The position numbers and the translations under genes are program-made. DNA of 64,000 nucleotides, taken from NCBI RefSeq assembly GCF_025629245.1, contig NZ_JANZXN010000017.1, positions 1-64,000 of the forward strand, read 5' to 3'. This document shows positions 26,397 to 36,093 of this stretch, piece by piece. The notes beneath the pieces are model-generated. The model was not told where the DNA came from. It did no database searches and saw only the letters and a list, made by a program, of their open reading frames with translations. Every line of letters begins with the position of its first letter. The first letter of the stretch is position 1. This stretch comes from Natronobiforma cellulositropha (lineage in GTDB: Archaea; Halobacteriota; Halobacteria; Halobacteriales; Natrialbaceae).

Positions 26397-29324
26397 CTAC
26401 CCGGCCAGGGGAGTGAGCGCTCCGGCGGGCTCGGCTTCGCCCGCCTCGCCCTCTGCGTCACCGACTGCATCCTCGTCCGGTGTGGGTTCTACAGGTCCGA
26501 CCTCTTCGGGTGCGTCCGTCTCCTCTTCGGTCGGATCGTCGACCGTCTCGTCGGTCTCCTCGAGCGTGACGTCGATCGTCTCACCGTCGATCACGGCGGT
26601 CTCCGGCACCTCCGTTTCGCCGGAGTAGTGAAGCTCGAGCATGCCGTTCTCGTCCGGCGTCGCGACGGCGACCTCGTACGCCGAGAGCGCCTCGACGCTG
26701 CTGTCGGTGTAGCCGTCCTCGACGCCGAGTTCGTCGTCCGTCGCGTACGGCACCGTCAGCTCGAAGCTGCCGTCGTCCTCGACCTCGGCCTCTTGGATGT
26801 AGACGAACGTCCGGCCGGGGGCGGTCTCGAGTTCGACGACTGCGTAGGCGGTCGCGTCCTCGACGGCGTCGACGGAGCCGGTGAGCGTCGCGCCCTCGAC
26901 ACGCTCGAAGGTCTTCACCGAGGAGACGACCTGTGGGTTGTAGATGTACTCACTCTGGCTCACCGGGCTCAGCTGCTGGGCCTGTCGGACCAGGTCGTAC
27001 TGTGTACTGATCTCCGCGGCGTCACCGGACCAGGTGCCGTTCGTCCCTGACAGTTGCTCGAGTCGGAACGACTGGAGCGGATTCGGCAGGAACCCTTGTT
27101 GGGTGGCCGTCAGCATCGAGGTGACGGCAGCGTAGTCGTCTGTTTCGTGGACGAGCCGGTAGTGCTCGAGCCCGGTCGCGTCGTCGAGATACAGCGAGGC
27201 GAGCATCGTCTCCTCGTACTGCTCGTTCGGTCCGGGGAGGGTGAGCGGCTCTTCGCCGAAGGTGTACTGCCCGTCCTCGACGTAGCTCTCGTAGTCGGGT
27301 CCGGTCCACTGAGTGATCGCTCCGAACTTCCCGCCAGCCATCTTGTGGTCGATCATCACGTAGCGAATCTCCTCGTGGGAGCCGCCGTCGCCGATGGCGT
27401 CTCGGAGCTGATCGTCCGTCTGGTCGCTCACCGACCCGCCTTCGGCGATGGCGTCGAGGATCAACTCGGCGCGCTCTTCGCTCGTCGCCGTGAGGTAGGC
27501 TGCCGAGGAGGCGGCGTTCGACTGGAACGGATTCGAGTGTGGAATCCGTTCACCCTGGACCGTTATCAGGTGGCCGTAGTCCCACCACGAGAGCACGCCG
27601 TACGCCCCGACCGGATAGTCGAAGGTGCCGTCTTCGGGGTACTCGTAGGTGCCGTAGTACTCGAGTTCGGAGGCGTTGTCAGCCCCGGCCCAGTCGCCGA
27701 CCTCGGGGGTGTTCTCGAGCAGCCAGTGGTTCGCCTCTTCCCACGCCATCGCGTCGTCGCTCGGGTGCATGTTGGCACCACGGTCCCACACCGGGGCGGC
27801 CGCGACCGGCGGCAACAGCGGTGCGAACAGCATGACGACGACGAGGAAGACGGCGATCACCTGGTAGGTCTCGACGTTTCTGATCGCCTCGACGTTTCGC
27901 TCGAGGTCGAGATAGCGGACCACGTCGCTGATGAAGACGGCGTTGACGACGGCGACCGCGAGGACGAGGTAGTAGGCGAAACGCGTCTGGGTCGTCGACA
28001 TGCTGATCAGAAAGAGCGACCAGACGACGATCAGGGTGTGTTCGGCGCGGAACTCCCGACCGAGCCACGGGCGTGCGAGGAGGAGTGCGAGTCCGGCGAG
28101 GAACGTGTAGAAGGCCATGCCGAACTCGTCGAAGACGTGCTGTGGGTAGCTGTCGGGTGGCTGCGCCTCCGCGATGGTCGCCGTGCCCGTTCCGGGATCG
28201 AGTGGGAGGAGCCGGCTGGTGACGTTTCGGGCGATCGAACTGAAGAGATCGGGAGTGGCGAGCGCCATCACGACGAACGCGACGGTGATCAGCCCGACGA
28301 TGGTGACGGGATAGTAGGTGCGTGGCACCTCGTGGCGGTCCCACTGTCGGGCCAACCAGGCCATGAACACACAGCCGAACGCGACGAGAAACGCCGTCGC
28401 GGGCTGGAGAAAGCCGAAACTCGTCGCGTTCATCGTCGGCAGTTCGATCAACGCGATGGTGAACAGTCCGGTCGTTCCAAGACTCGTCACCCCGACGAAC
28501 GCGACGTGGTCGGGGGAGGTGCCGCGGAAGTACTCGAGACTGAGGTGGACGGTGAAAAACGCCGCGAGGATGCCGACGAACACGACGCCCGGCGGCCAGA
28601 CCCAGATGTACAGCGAAATGGAGATTCCCGCGAGGACGCTGAACAGCGCCGGTTTCTTCAGTGCATCGAGTTCGTTGGTGACGAGTAACTCGTAAATCGG
28701 TTTCTCTTGCTCTGCGACACGCAACGCGACCATCATCGCCAGCACCGACAGCGCCATGAACAGCACTTCGGCGACGTGGTGCTGGAGTTGGCCCGTCGTC
28801 GACCGGAAGAAGAAGGTCCCCGGCGCGAGCGCGAGAAGCAGTACGGAGACGAGTCCACCGAGTGTCCCACCCAGACGGCGGCCGATGGCGAAGACCGGGA
28901 GCGCTACCAGTGCTCCGAGAACCGGAATCGCGACCAGTGACACGGTGTAGAGGAGTTCTGTGCTCGGGTCACCGAGACCGACGACCATCGCAGCGGTGAC
29001 GATCAACTGGTCGAAGAGCGTGCCGAACTGCCCGACGTATCGCCCGGACGGAAAACTCGTCCAGATCTCGAACGGCATCGTCTGCGGATAGTTCTCGCTC
29101 GTCCACTGGACCGTCCGCCAGTGGTACCACGAGTCGACTGCAGCCAGTGCGGGCGTCCCGTCCTCCGTAGTGAAGTTATCGTACGACCGCATCCGCGTCC
29201 AGAACATAAAGAGCATCACGACCCCCAGAACTGGGAGGTGATACCACGACTCCCACGTCTCGAGGACCGAGCGAGATCGCTCCCCTTCGGTCCCCTCTTC
29301 GAGACGCTCAGTGTCAGTACTCAT
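26397..29324 (-). CDS. aglB: oligosaccharyltransferase AglB (STT3 family)
   Basis: It transfers lipid-linked glycan to asparagine of exported proteins on the outer membrane face. The 975-residue protein has an N-terminal multi-helix membrane half with the first acidic catalytic motif in AAVDSWYHWRT (D64), and a large extracellular half with the STT3 signature WWDYG (about residues 579-583). The C-terminal 150 residues are acidic, rich in Glu, Thr and Pro, and look like a flexible spacer. ATG 29324 (MSTDTERL) is preferred to a GTG two codons upstream. It is divergent from the glycosyltransferase genes with 229 bases between, which hold no other gene. Confidence 0.96.
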   Translation of the reverse strand: MSTDTERLEEGTEGERSRSVLETWESWYHLPVLGVVMLFMFWTRMRSYDNFTTEDGTPALAAVDSWYHWRTVQWTSENYPQTMPFEIWTSFPSGRYVGQFGTLFDQLIVTAAMVVGLGDPSTELLYTVSLVAIPVLGALVALPVFAIGRRLGGTLGGLVSVLLLALAPGTFFFRSTTGQLQHHVAEVLFMALSVLAMMVALRVAEQEKPIYELLVTNELDALKKPALFSVLAGISISLYIWVWPPGVVFVGILAAFFTVHLSLEYFRGTSPDHVAFVGVTSLGTTGLFTIALIELPTMNATSFGFLQPATAFLVAFGCVFMAWLARQWDRHEVPRTYYPVTIVGLITVAFVVMALATPDLFSSIARNVTSRLLPLDPGTGTATIAEAQPPDSYPQHVFDEFGMAFYTFLAGLALLLARPWLGREFRAEHTLIVVWSLFLISMSTTQTRFAYYLVLAVAVVNAVFISDVVRYLDLERNVEAIRNVETYQVIAVFLVVVMLFAPLLPPVAAAPVWDRGANMHPSDDAMAWEEANHWLLENTPEVGDWAGADNASELEYYGTYEYPEDGTFDYPVGAYGVLSWWDYGHLITVQGERIPHSNPFQSNAASSAAYLTATSEERAELILDAIAEGGSVSDQTDDQLRDAIGDGGSHEEIRYVMIDHKMAGGKFGAITQWTGPDYESYVEDGQYTFGEEPLTLPGPNEQYEETMLASLYLDDATGLEHYRLVHETDDYAAVTSMLTATQQGFLPNPLQSFRLEQLSGTNGTWSGDAAEISTQYDLVRQAQQLSPVSQSEYIYNPQVVSSVKTFERVEGATLTGSVDAVEDATAYAVVELETAPGRTFVYIQEAEVEDDGSFELTVPYATDDELGVEDGYTDSSVEALSAYEVAVATPDENGMLELHYSGETEVPETAVIDGETIDVTLEETDETVDDPTEEETDAPEEVGPVEPTPDEDAVGDAEGEAGEAEPAGALTPLAG

Positions 29325-29553
29325 TAGCACTCACCAGAAGCAAATAGGGAATAAGCCTTGTCATCTATCCGCGGAGTGTTCATGAGGGGGCGGTTAGTCG
29401 ATTTGTCGGTCGGTGTCCGCCTCGACCACCGCTGTCGGAACACCGATGCGTATCGGTCCAGTACCCGCTCGGGCGTCGTCCGTCGGGGATCCGTTCGGAT
29501 CGAGTACAGGTGACCGCGAGATTTTTGTAGGGTGACTCGTATGTGCGCAGTAG

Positions 29554-30696
29554 ATGGATCTGGTTCTGGCTGCGGCCGTCGTACTGTTTTTCGTGACTGT
29601 TACTCCGTACACTCTCTACGCTGCCCTCTATTTGTGGCACCGCCCTCGTGGCTCGCCGGTCTCGAAACACGAGACCGAACCGACCGTCAGCATCGTCCTC
29701 CCGACGTTCAACGAGGCGAGCATCGTCGAGCGAAAACTCGAGGACCTCTGTGCGCTCGAGTATCCGACCGAGAAGGTCGAGGTCGTCGTCGTCGACTCGA
29801 GCGACGACGAGACGCCCGCGATCATCGAGGAGTTCTTCACTGTGCCCGAGACGCCAGCACTGACGCTGATCAGAGAGGACGAACGGCGCGGTCTCGCACT
29901 GGCGTTGAACGACGCCTACGCCGCCGCGAGCAACGATGTCGTCGTCAAGACCGACTGTGACTCGTTGCTCGCCTCCGACGCCCTCCGCGAGGCGGTCGCG
30001 AACCTCGCCGATCCGGAGGTGGCGGCCGTGACTGGGCGCAACGCCGAAGTGCTCGGAGAGAGCGACGTCGAAACCGGCTACCGGGGCGTACAGGCAGCCA
30101 TCCAGCAACTCGAGTCCCACCTCGATTCGACGCTCATCTTCCACGGGCCGTTCTCCGCGTTCGAGAACGACGCCATCGTACCGATCGATCCGAACTCGCT
30201 GGCGGACGACACCGAACTCGCGTTGAAGATCCGTCGAAACGGTGGCCGCGTCGTATTCGATCCGGCGATCCGGTACAAAGAGGCCTCACACTCCGGTTTC
30301 GTCAAGCGACGCAAACAGAAGGATCGCCGCGGAATGGGGCTGATTCGGCTCCTGGTACAACACCGCGATGCGCTCGGCCGCTACGGAAACTACGGCCGGG
30401 TCGTCCTCCCGTTCAACTGGTGGTTCATGATCGTCTCGCCGTGGCTGGTCGCGCTCACGCTCTTGGTGGGCGTCGTTGCCGGCTTCTCGACGCTCGGTAT
30501 CGGTGGTCTCGCCCCTGCCCTCGCACTCGTCGGCTTCGTCTGGCTCGGACAGCGGGATGCGCTCGGTCCGCTCGGACCGATCTACGCCATCTTCGACACG
30601 CAGGTTTCGCTCGCCGCAGCGAGTGTCGCCTTGCTTCGCGGCGGTGCAGACGGCACCTGGGAGGTCGACACCGAACTCCGCGACGCGTTCGAATGA
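29554..30696 (+). CDS. membrane glycosyltransferase, family 2
   Basis: The 380-residue GT-A transferase has an N-terminal membrane helix (residues 3-27), the nucleotide-sugar fold starting at VSIVLPTFNEAS (residues 45-56), and a DxD metal site in TDCDS (residues 133-137). A second catalytic region includes DDTELALKIRRNG and the KRRKQKDRRG loop, like the QxxRW site of processive enzymes. Two to three C-terminal membrane helices follow. It would add a sugar to a lipid-linked glycan on the inner face; donor and linkage are unknown. It opens a run of four coupled glycosyltransferase genes, its stop overlapping the next ATG (ATGA at 30693). Confidence 0.88.
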   Translation: MDLVLAAAVVLFFVTVTPYTLYAALYLWHRPRGSPVSKHETEPTVSIVLPTFNEASIVERKLEDLCALEYPTEKVEVVVVDSSDDETPAIIEEFFTVPETPALTLIREDERRGLALALNDAYAAASNDVVVKTDCDSLLASDALREAVANLADPEVAAVTGRNAEVLGESDVETGYRGVQAAIQQLESHLDSTLIFHGPFSAFENDAIVPIDPNSLADDTELALKIRRNGGRVVFDPAIRYKEASHSGFVKRRKQKDRRGMGLIRLLVQHRDALGRYGNYGRVVLPFNWWFMIVSPWLVALTLLVGVVAGFSTLGIGGLAPALALVGFVWLGQRDALGPLGPIYAIFDTQVSLAAASVALLRGGADGTWEVDTELRDAFE

Positions 30697-31736
30697 TCGT
30701 CACACTCGTCACCCCGCGCTATCCACCGCACACCGGTGGCGTCGAAACGCACGTCGAGGCGGTGGCAACGCGCCTCACGGAGCGCGGCCACGAGGTCACC
30801 GTCTGCACTGCCGATGCGTCGGAGCCGCTTCCCCGCCGAGAACACCGTGACGGCGTCACCGTTCTCCGCCACCGTTCTCTCGCACCCGGCGGTGCGTTCC
30901 ACGTCTCGCCGACGATCACGGCCACGGTTCGCCGCCTCGAGAGCGACGTCGTCCACGCGCACAACTACCACTCACTGCCGCTCGCCGCCGCCGCACTCGG
31001 CATCAGCGACGAGCGTTTCGTCGTCACGCCACACTACCACGGACACAGTGCGAGTCGCGTTCGGAACGCACTGTTGCGGGCCTACCGCCCGCTCGGAAAA
31101 CGCGCGCTCGAGCGGGCGACGCGCGTCGTCGCCGTGAGTGGCTGGGAACGTTCGCTCCTCGAGACACACTTCGGCGTCGACCCGGTCGTCGTTCCGAACG
31201 GCCTGGAGGTCGCCCGGTTTCGAGACGCCACTCCCGAACACCGCGACCGGCCGTACCTCCTCTGTGTCGGCCGCCTCGAGGCGTACAAACGCGTTCAGGA
31301 CGCGGTGTATGCGCTCGCTCACCTCGACGGCTACGACCTCGTCGTCGCGGGTGACGGTCCGGCCCGCCCCGCACTCGAGGGCCTCGCCGACGAACGCGGG
31401 CTCGGCGACCGAGTGACGTTCCTCGGACGCGTCCCCGACGACCGCCTCCCCGGCCTGTACGCCGGTGCCGACGCGTTCGTCCACCTCTCCCGGTTCGAGG
31501 CGTACGGGCTGACCGTCGCCGAGGCGCTCGCCGCGGGCACGCCGTGTGTCGTTCGGGCCGAAGGCGCTCTCGGTGACTGGCTCGAGTACGACGGCGTCGT
31601 CGGCGTCACCGATGCGACGCCGGATGCGGTCGCCGCTGCCTGTCGACGGGCGACTGACGCGACTCCCGTCTCGCCGTCGGTGCTGCCGACCTGGGACGAC
31701 GTGACGGACCGACTGCTGGAGGTCTACAGTGGCTGA
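30693..31736 (+). CDS. glycosyltransferase, family 4 (GT-B)
   Basis: The 347-residue soluble transferase has the GT4 N-terminal signature TPRYPPHTGGVETHVEAV, the inter-domain region LCVGRLEAYKRV, and the C-terminal nucleotide-sugar motif FEAYGLTVAEALAAGTPCV, in which the two Glu residues (EX7E) are present. ATG 30693 overlaps the previous stop by four bases. The next gene begins eight bases before its stop, so the genes are translationally coupled. Acceptor and donor cannot be predicted. Confidence 0.9.
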   Translation: MIVTLVTPRYPPHTGGVETHVEAVATRLTERGHEVTVCTADASEPLPRREHRDGVTVLRHRSLAPGGAFHVSPTITATVRRLESDVVHAHNYHSLPLAAAALGISDERFVVTPHYHGHSASRVRNALLRAYRPLGKRALERATRVVAVSGWERSLLETHFGVDPVVVPNGLEVARFRDATPEHRDRPYLLCVGRLEAYKRVQDAVYALAHLDGYDLVVAGDGPARPALEGLADERGLGDRVTFLGRVPDDRLPGLYAGADAFVHLSRFEAYGLTVAEALAAGTPCVVRAEGALGDWLEYDGVVGVTDATPDAVAAACRRATDATPVSPSVLPTWDDVTDRLLEVYSG

Positions 31737-32841
31737 TCTCACCGTCGCGCTGCTCACGCCGTGGAACGTCGCTGGCGGCATCGCGACCTACGCTCGGCGC
31801 TTCGTGGACGCACTCGAGACCCGTGGCGTCGACGTTCGGCCGGTGGGGATCACCGACCGGGACGCGTCCAGTCCGCTCGCGTTTCGGGACCTCCCTTCGC
31901 AGGTACCGGCCGAGACCGACCTCGTTCACGTCCAGTTCGAAGCGGGGCTGTTCGGTCACCTCGGTGTTCGTGGCGTGGGCGCACCGGCGTTCTTCCGTGC
32001 GCTCGCTCGCGGACCTCACCCCGTCGTGACGACGCTCCACGAGGTACACCGAACGCACGACCACCGTGGACCGGTCGGCGACCGGATCCTCCGCGTCCGT
32101 GATACGATCCTCGAGCGATTCACTCTCGCTGCATCGGCCGCCACCGTCGTTCACACACGGGAGGCTGCCGCCGTCCTGCGCGAGCGCCACGGAACTGGCC
32201 ACCACATCGAACGATATCTCCACCCAGTCGAGGTCGACGCGACCCCGCGCGGGCGCGAGGAGGCGAAGGCGGCACTCGGACTCAATGGTGAGGTCTTCCT
32301 GACGTTCGGCTGGGTAGAGCGGAAGAAGCGTTACGAGGACGTGATCCGTGTGCTACCCTCGTTTCCCGACGCAACGTATCTGATCGCTGGCGGGCCGCGA
32401 CCGGGGGAGGGGGAGGCGGTCCTCGAGTCGGTGTTCGACGTCGCGAGCGACCTCGGCGTCCGTGATCGGGTACGCGCACTCGGATACGTCGACGACGAAG
32501 CGGTTCCGACGGTACTCAGCGCCGCCGATGCCGTCGTCTTGCCCTACGAGCGCGTGAGCCAGAGCGGCGTCGTCAACGACGCACTCGCCTACCGCCGGCC
32601 CGTCGTCACGACGGCGCTCCCCGCGTTCGAGGAACTGCAGACGGCGTACGACTGCCTGCGAACCTACCGGACGCGAGCGCAACTCGTAGGCCACCTCGAG
32701 GCGACGCTCTCCGCCCCATCGCCGTCTCCGTCGCTCGCATCGGCCATCGACGCCTACCTCGAGGAGAACTCGTGGGGATCGTTCGCCGAGCGTTCGGTCG
32801 AACTCTACGAGTCGGTCCGCACGTCGGCCGACCGTCCGTGA
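31729..32841 (+). CDS. glycosyltransferase, family 4 (GT-B)
   Basis: The 370-residue protein begins LLTPWNVAGGIATYARRFVD, the glycine-rich GT4 start. It has LTFGWVERKKRYEDV between domains and LPYERVSQSGVVNDALAYR in place of the usual EX7E region, so the first Glu is conserved but the second is replaced by Asp or lies elsewhere. This suggests a divergent subfamily. The GTG at 31729 overlaps the upstream gene by eight bases. It is the third member of the transferase run. Confidence 0.87.
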   Translation: MADLTVALLTPWNVAGGIATYARRFVDALETRGVDVRPVGITDRDASSPLAFRDLPSQVPAETDLVHVQFEAGLFGHLGVRGVGAPAFFRALARGPHPVVTTLHEVHRTHDHRGPVGDRILRVRDTILERFTLAASAATVVHTREAAAVLRERHGTGHHIERYLHPVEVDATPRGREEAKAALGLNGEVFLTFGWVERKKRYEDVIRVLPSFPDATYLIAGGPRPGEGEAVLESVFDVASDLGVRDRVRALGYVDDEAVPTVLSAADAVVLPYERVSQSGVVNDALAYRRPVVTTALPAFEELQTAYDCLRTYRTRAQLVGHLEATLSAPSPSPSLASAIDAYLEENSWGSFAERSVELYESVRTSADRP

Positions 32842-32903
32842 TGTCGGCCAGGTTGCTCACAGGCCCGTGCCCTTTTATGCGCTCGATGGAAACCACAGAG
32901 CAG

Positions 32904-34121
32904 ATGTCGGCCGAACCCGCCCGCTCGCTGTCCGTCCTCCTCGTGAACGATTACTCAGACGTCGCTGGCGGCGCGGAAGAGCAACTCCACCGCGAGGCGG
33001 CGTTGCTCGAGTCGGCCGGTCACGATGTCGCTTCCGTTGGCTTCGCTCGCCCGAGCGAGAACCGTCCAGCCGAGACCGATTACGTCCTCTTCGAGTCCGA
33101 CCACCGTCCCACGCGAATCCTCCAGAAAGTCGCCGTCAAGCCGGGAATCTACCGCGGCTTGCGCTCGGTGCTCGAGCGCGTCGACCCGGACGTCGTCCAC
33201 ATTCACAAGAACATCAATTATCCGGTGACCGTCCTGACTGCCTGCCGTGAGTACCCCATCGTGAAGACCCACCACGACTACACGAACGTCTGTCCGTCGG
33301 GCTGGGCGGCCTACGCCGATACGTACCAGGTCTGTCCCGGTGGTCCCGGCGCGAAGTGCGTCCGCCACGGCTGTACATCCGCCGCCGAACTGGCGGGATT
33401 TCACCTCCCTCGCCACCAGGTAAAACGCCGTCTGCAGGCGCGCTACGTCGACCAGCACCTCGCGCCGAGTCGCCGCCTGAGCGAGTACCTCGAGCGGTTC
33501 GGCTACGCCGTCGAGACGGTTCCGTACCCGCTATTCTCACCTGAGGTGGAACCGAACGTCGGTCCCGGCGAGGGCCGGTTCACGTTCGCCGGCCGTCTCA
33601 CCGAGGAGAAGGGCGTTCACGTCCTCCTCCACGCCGTCGCGCACGCGAGCGAGGACCTCGGTGTCGACGTGCCGGTCGGTATCGCAGGCGACGGTCCCGA
33701 ACGCGAGGAACTCGAGCGACTCGCTGCCCACCTCGGAGTCGACCACCTCGTCGAGTTCTACGGCCACCTCGACCACGCCGACCTCGTCGACGTCTACCGC
33801 CGGAGCAGGGCGGTCGTCGTCCCCTCGTTGTGGATGGAGAACTTCCCGAACGTCGTCATCGAGTCGCTCTCACTCGCCCGGCCCGTGATCGGCAGCGACC
33901 GCGGTGGCATTCCAGAACTGCTGGCCGACGGCGACCACGGCGCGGTCTACCCGGCGCTCGAGCACGAGGCGCTCGCCGACCGACTGGTCGCGTTCCTCGA
34001 GAACCCCGACCTCGCGACCGAGCGCGGGGCTTGCGGACGCGAGTACGTCCTCGAACACCTCGCTGAGGCGCGCGTCCGTGAACAACTCGAGACCGTCCTC
34101 TACGCGGCCGTATCCGGCTGA
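32904..34121 (+). CDS. glycosyltransferase, family 4, with a Cys-rich insertion
   Basis: The 405-residue GT4 transferase has the start LLVNDYSDVAGGAEEQLH, the mid-region FAGRLTEEKGVHVLLHAV, and the EX7E-type motif in SLWMENFPNVVIESLSLARP. An insertion with four cysteines (NVCPSGW, then QVCPGGPGAKCVRHGC) may bind zinc. Several starts are possible: ATG 32841 overlaps the previous stop, and 32877 and 32886 follow. ATG 32904 is chosen because a TATA-like CTTTTATG at 32872-32879 lies the right distance upstream and the conserved fold begins soon after. It ends 15 bases before the convergent nucleotidyltransferase gene. Confidence 0.88.
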   Translation: MSAEPARSLSVLLVNDYSDVAGGAEEQLHREAALLESAGHDVASVGFARPSENRPAETDYVLFESDHRPTRILQKVAVKPGIYRGLRSVLERVDPDVVHIHKNINYPVTVLTACREYPIVKTHHDYTNVCPSGWAAYADTYQVCPGGPGAKCVRHGCTSAAELAGFHLPRHQVKRRLQARYVDQHLAPSRRLSEYLERFGYAVETVPYPLFSPEVEPNVGPGEGRFTFAGRLTEEKGVHVLLHAVAHASEDLGVDVPVGIAGDGPEREELERLAAHLGVDHLVEFYGHLDHADLVDVYRRSRAVVVPSLWMENFPNVVIESLSLARPVIGSDRGGIPELLADGDHGAVYPALEHEALADRLVAFLENPDLATERGACGREYVLEHLAEARVREQLETVLYAAVSG

Positions 34122-34136
34122 ACGCGCCACCACTGC

Positions 34137-35264
34137 TCAGTGATAGAGCGCGTCCCAGAGGTCGTACATCGCGTAGGCGGCGCTCTCGTCGTCGGTCGCG
34201 TCGACGCGCTCGAGGAGGGGTGTTCGACCGACGGTGGGACCGTTCTCGAGCGCCAGAAAGAGACCGGTGCTGACGCTCGCCCGGACGCTGTCCTCGCCGA
34301 GATACGGCAGACACCGAACGAGTGTCCGTCTCGTCACGCTGTCGGACCTCGCCAGGCGATAGACGTTCCAGGCCAGTTGTTTCGGTCGTCGGCGCGTCCT
34401 CGCCAGGTGAGCGAGCGCTGGCGCGATTCCGTCGAACTCCCTGTCGAACTCCGCCTCGAGAACGTGCGTGAAGACGGTCGCGGTGAGCGAGGCGTAGCGC
34501 TCGACCGTCTCGTCCGAGACGTCGACCGTTCGCTCGGGTTCGTACTTCCGCGTGAGGGCCTCGCCTGCGAGGGCACAGATGTCGTCGGCTCGCGGCAGTC
34601 CCGTCAGTGTCTCGTCCGCCACTAACTGCTCGAGGAGGTCGTACTTTCCGCGGTAGGTCGGCTCGAAGCGCCCCTGGGCCAACAGCAGGCTGTCGGTCCA
34701 CGCCAGTGCGAGTTTCGTCACCTGATTCTCGAGGTACGCCCTCGAGCGCCCGGCCTGTAGCCCACCCAGCAGGCCGGCCAACCGGTTCGAGAGGAGGACG
34801 ACGGCCTCGTAGGTCGGGATGTCCGTCGGCTCGAAGGCGGGGACGAGTTCGAGGATATCCGGATCGCCGTAGATCGGTACGGAGCCGTACTTGAGATCGT
34901 AGTTGAAGATGGTTGGACGGGAACGCTCGAGGTCCGCTCGCGAGGTCACCATCACGTCGACGAAGTCGATGCCGAGTTCCTCTGCCAGCGCGTCCGCTCG
35001 GCGCTCGAGCCACGCGACGTCACACGAGGCACCCTCCTCCGGCACGACGATCAGGTCGTAGTCGTTGACCGGCACCCAGCTGTCGGGGGTTCGTTCGACG
35101 GATCCCTCCTCGCGTCCGAAGCTTCCGGAGAGGACGAACGTTCCCTCGCAGTGGTCTGAGAACGTCTCGACGATCGTCTCGAGGTCGCGACGTACCCGCC
35201 GCTCGCTCGCCTCGCCCCGAGGCGTGTACCGGTGAGTCTGTATCAGGCTAGCGTCTCGTCCCAT
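34137..35264 (-). CDS. nucleotidyltransferase-fold protein in the glycan cluster
   Basis: The 375-residue protein has the polymerase-beta-type nucleotidyltransferase signature: GSFGREEG (residues 47-54) followed by NDYDLIVV (residues 67-74) with the paired Asp metal ligands, and a third Asp in DFVDVMV. The C-terminal half is helical with no recognised motif. Such enzymes move nucleotides to proteins, RNA, small molecules or sugars; the substrate here is unknown. It is the last gene of a minus-strand operon with a GT2, a phosphodiesterase-like protein, a GT4, a kinase-like protein and a flippase, which suggests a role in glycan decoration. It overlaps the next gene by 17 bases. Confidence 0.8.
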   Translation of the reverse strand: MGRDASLIQTHRYTPRGEASERRVRRDLETIVETFSDHCEGTFVLSGSFGREEGSVERTPDSWVPVNDYDLIVVPEEGASCDVAWLERRADALAEELGIDFVDVMVTSRADLERSRPTIFNYDLKYGSVPIYGDPDILELVPAFEPTDIPTYEAVVLLSNRLAGLLGGLQAGRSRAYLENQVTKLALAWTDSLLLAQGRFEPTYRGKYDLLEQLVADETLTGLPRADDICALAGEALTRKYEPERTVDVSDETVERYASLTATVFTHVLEAEFDREFDGIAPALAHLARTRRRPKQLAWNVYRLARSDSVTRRTLVRCLPYLGEDSVRASVSTGLFLALENGPTVGRTPLLERVDATDDESAAYAMYDLWDALYH

Positions 35265-36093
35265 CGTAGAATCCCACCTGCTCTGCGGTCCTGACGAACG
35301 GTGCGCGTACGAGGTCGACGATGCTCCACTCGCGCGGGTTTCTGCCGAAGTGGAGGTAGTCGAGACCGACTTCGCGAACGACGTTTCGCGGTATCGCCAA
35401 CGGGGACGGGCGTGTTCCGTCTATGTCACGCTCTGCGCGCCCCTGGTTTACGTTCCGCCTGTAGGCGTCTCGGAGACTCTCGCGGTGTTCGTGAAAGACC
35501 GGGGCCGTCGGAACGTATCTGATCGCGTACCCCCGTTGCTGCATCTCGCGTGCCCAGAGTCGGTCCTCGGAGTACGAGACCTCCTCGTCGAACGGCACCC
35601 GCTCCCAGCACTCACGTCTCACCAGCGAGTTCGCGTTCGAGAAGAACGGGTCCCGACGCTGGAGGCGTTCGTCCGTCCCGAAGACCGCCTCGAGGCTGCG
35701 CCGCTCGAGCGGGTCTCCCTGCTCGCTGACGACCTGTCGGCCGTAGGCGGCCGCCGTTTCGGGATCGTCGAGCGCCGCCACGAGGTTCTCGAGCCACGCC
35801 GTCGTCGTGGGGACGGCGTGCGCGCTCAGGATGCAACACAGGTCGCTCTCGGTGTGTTCGATGCCGACGTTGATCCCGTAGCCGTAGGTGAACTCGTCCG
35901 GGTGCATGTCGACGACCGTCGCCCCGTACTCGGCGGCGATGTCGCGGGTCCCGTCCGTCGAGTGGCAGTCGACGACGACGACCTCGGCGGGTGGGTGGCG
36001 CTGTCGGTCGATCATCGAGAGCGTCTCGCCGATCATCTCGGCTTCGTTTCGCGCTCGGATCACGATCCCGACGTCTCCGCTGGTCTCACTCAT
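35248..36093 (-). CDS. glycosyltransferase, family 2
   Basis: The 281-residue soluble GT-A transferase begins VGIVIRARNEAEMIGETL. It has VVDCHSTDGT as the nucleotide-binding strand and, in place of a canonical DxD, a SAHAVP segment (about residues 90-95) as in many rhamnosyl-type GT2 enzymes. SYSEDRLWAREMQQRGY is the catalytic ED motif. There is no membrane segment. ATG 36093 (MSETSG) is preferred to the ATG nine bases upstream. It overlaps the phosphodiesterase gene by eight bases. Confidence 0.88.
   Translation of the reverse strand: MSETSGDVGIVIRARNEAEMIGETLSMIDRQRHPPAEVVVVDCHSTDGTRDIAAEYGATVVDMHPDEFTYGYGINVGIEHTESDLCCILSAHAVPTTTAWLENLVAALDDPETAAAYGRQVVSEQGDPLERRSLEAVFGTDERLQRRDPFFSNANSLVRRECWERVPFDEEVSYSEDRLWAREMQQRGYAIRYVPTAPVFHEHRESLRDAYRRNVNQGRAERDIDGTRPSPLAIPRNVVREVGLDYLHFGRNPREWSIVDLVRAPFVRTAEQVGFYDGTRR

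Noticed and set aside
27054-28688. 544-codon plus-strand frame
   Set aside because: Antisense shadow of aglB; composition is Asp-, Glu- and Arg-rich without motifs.
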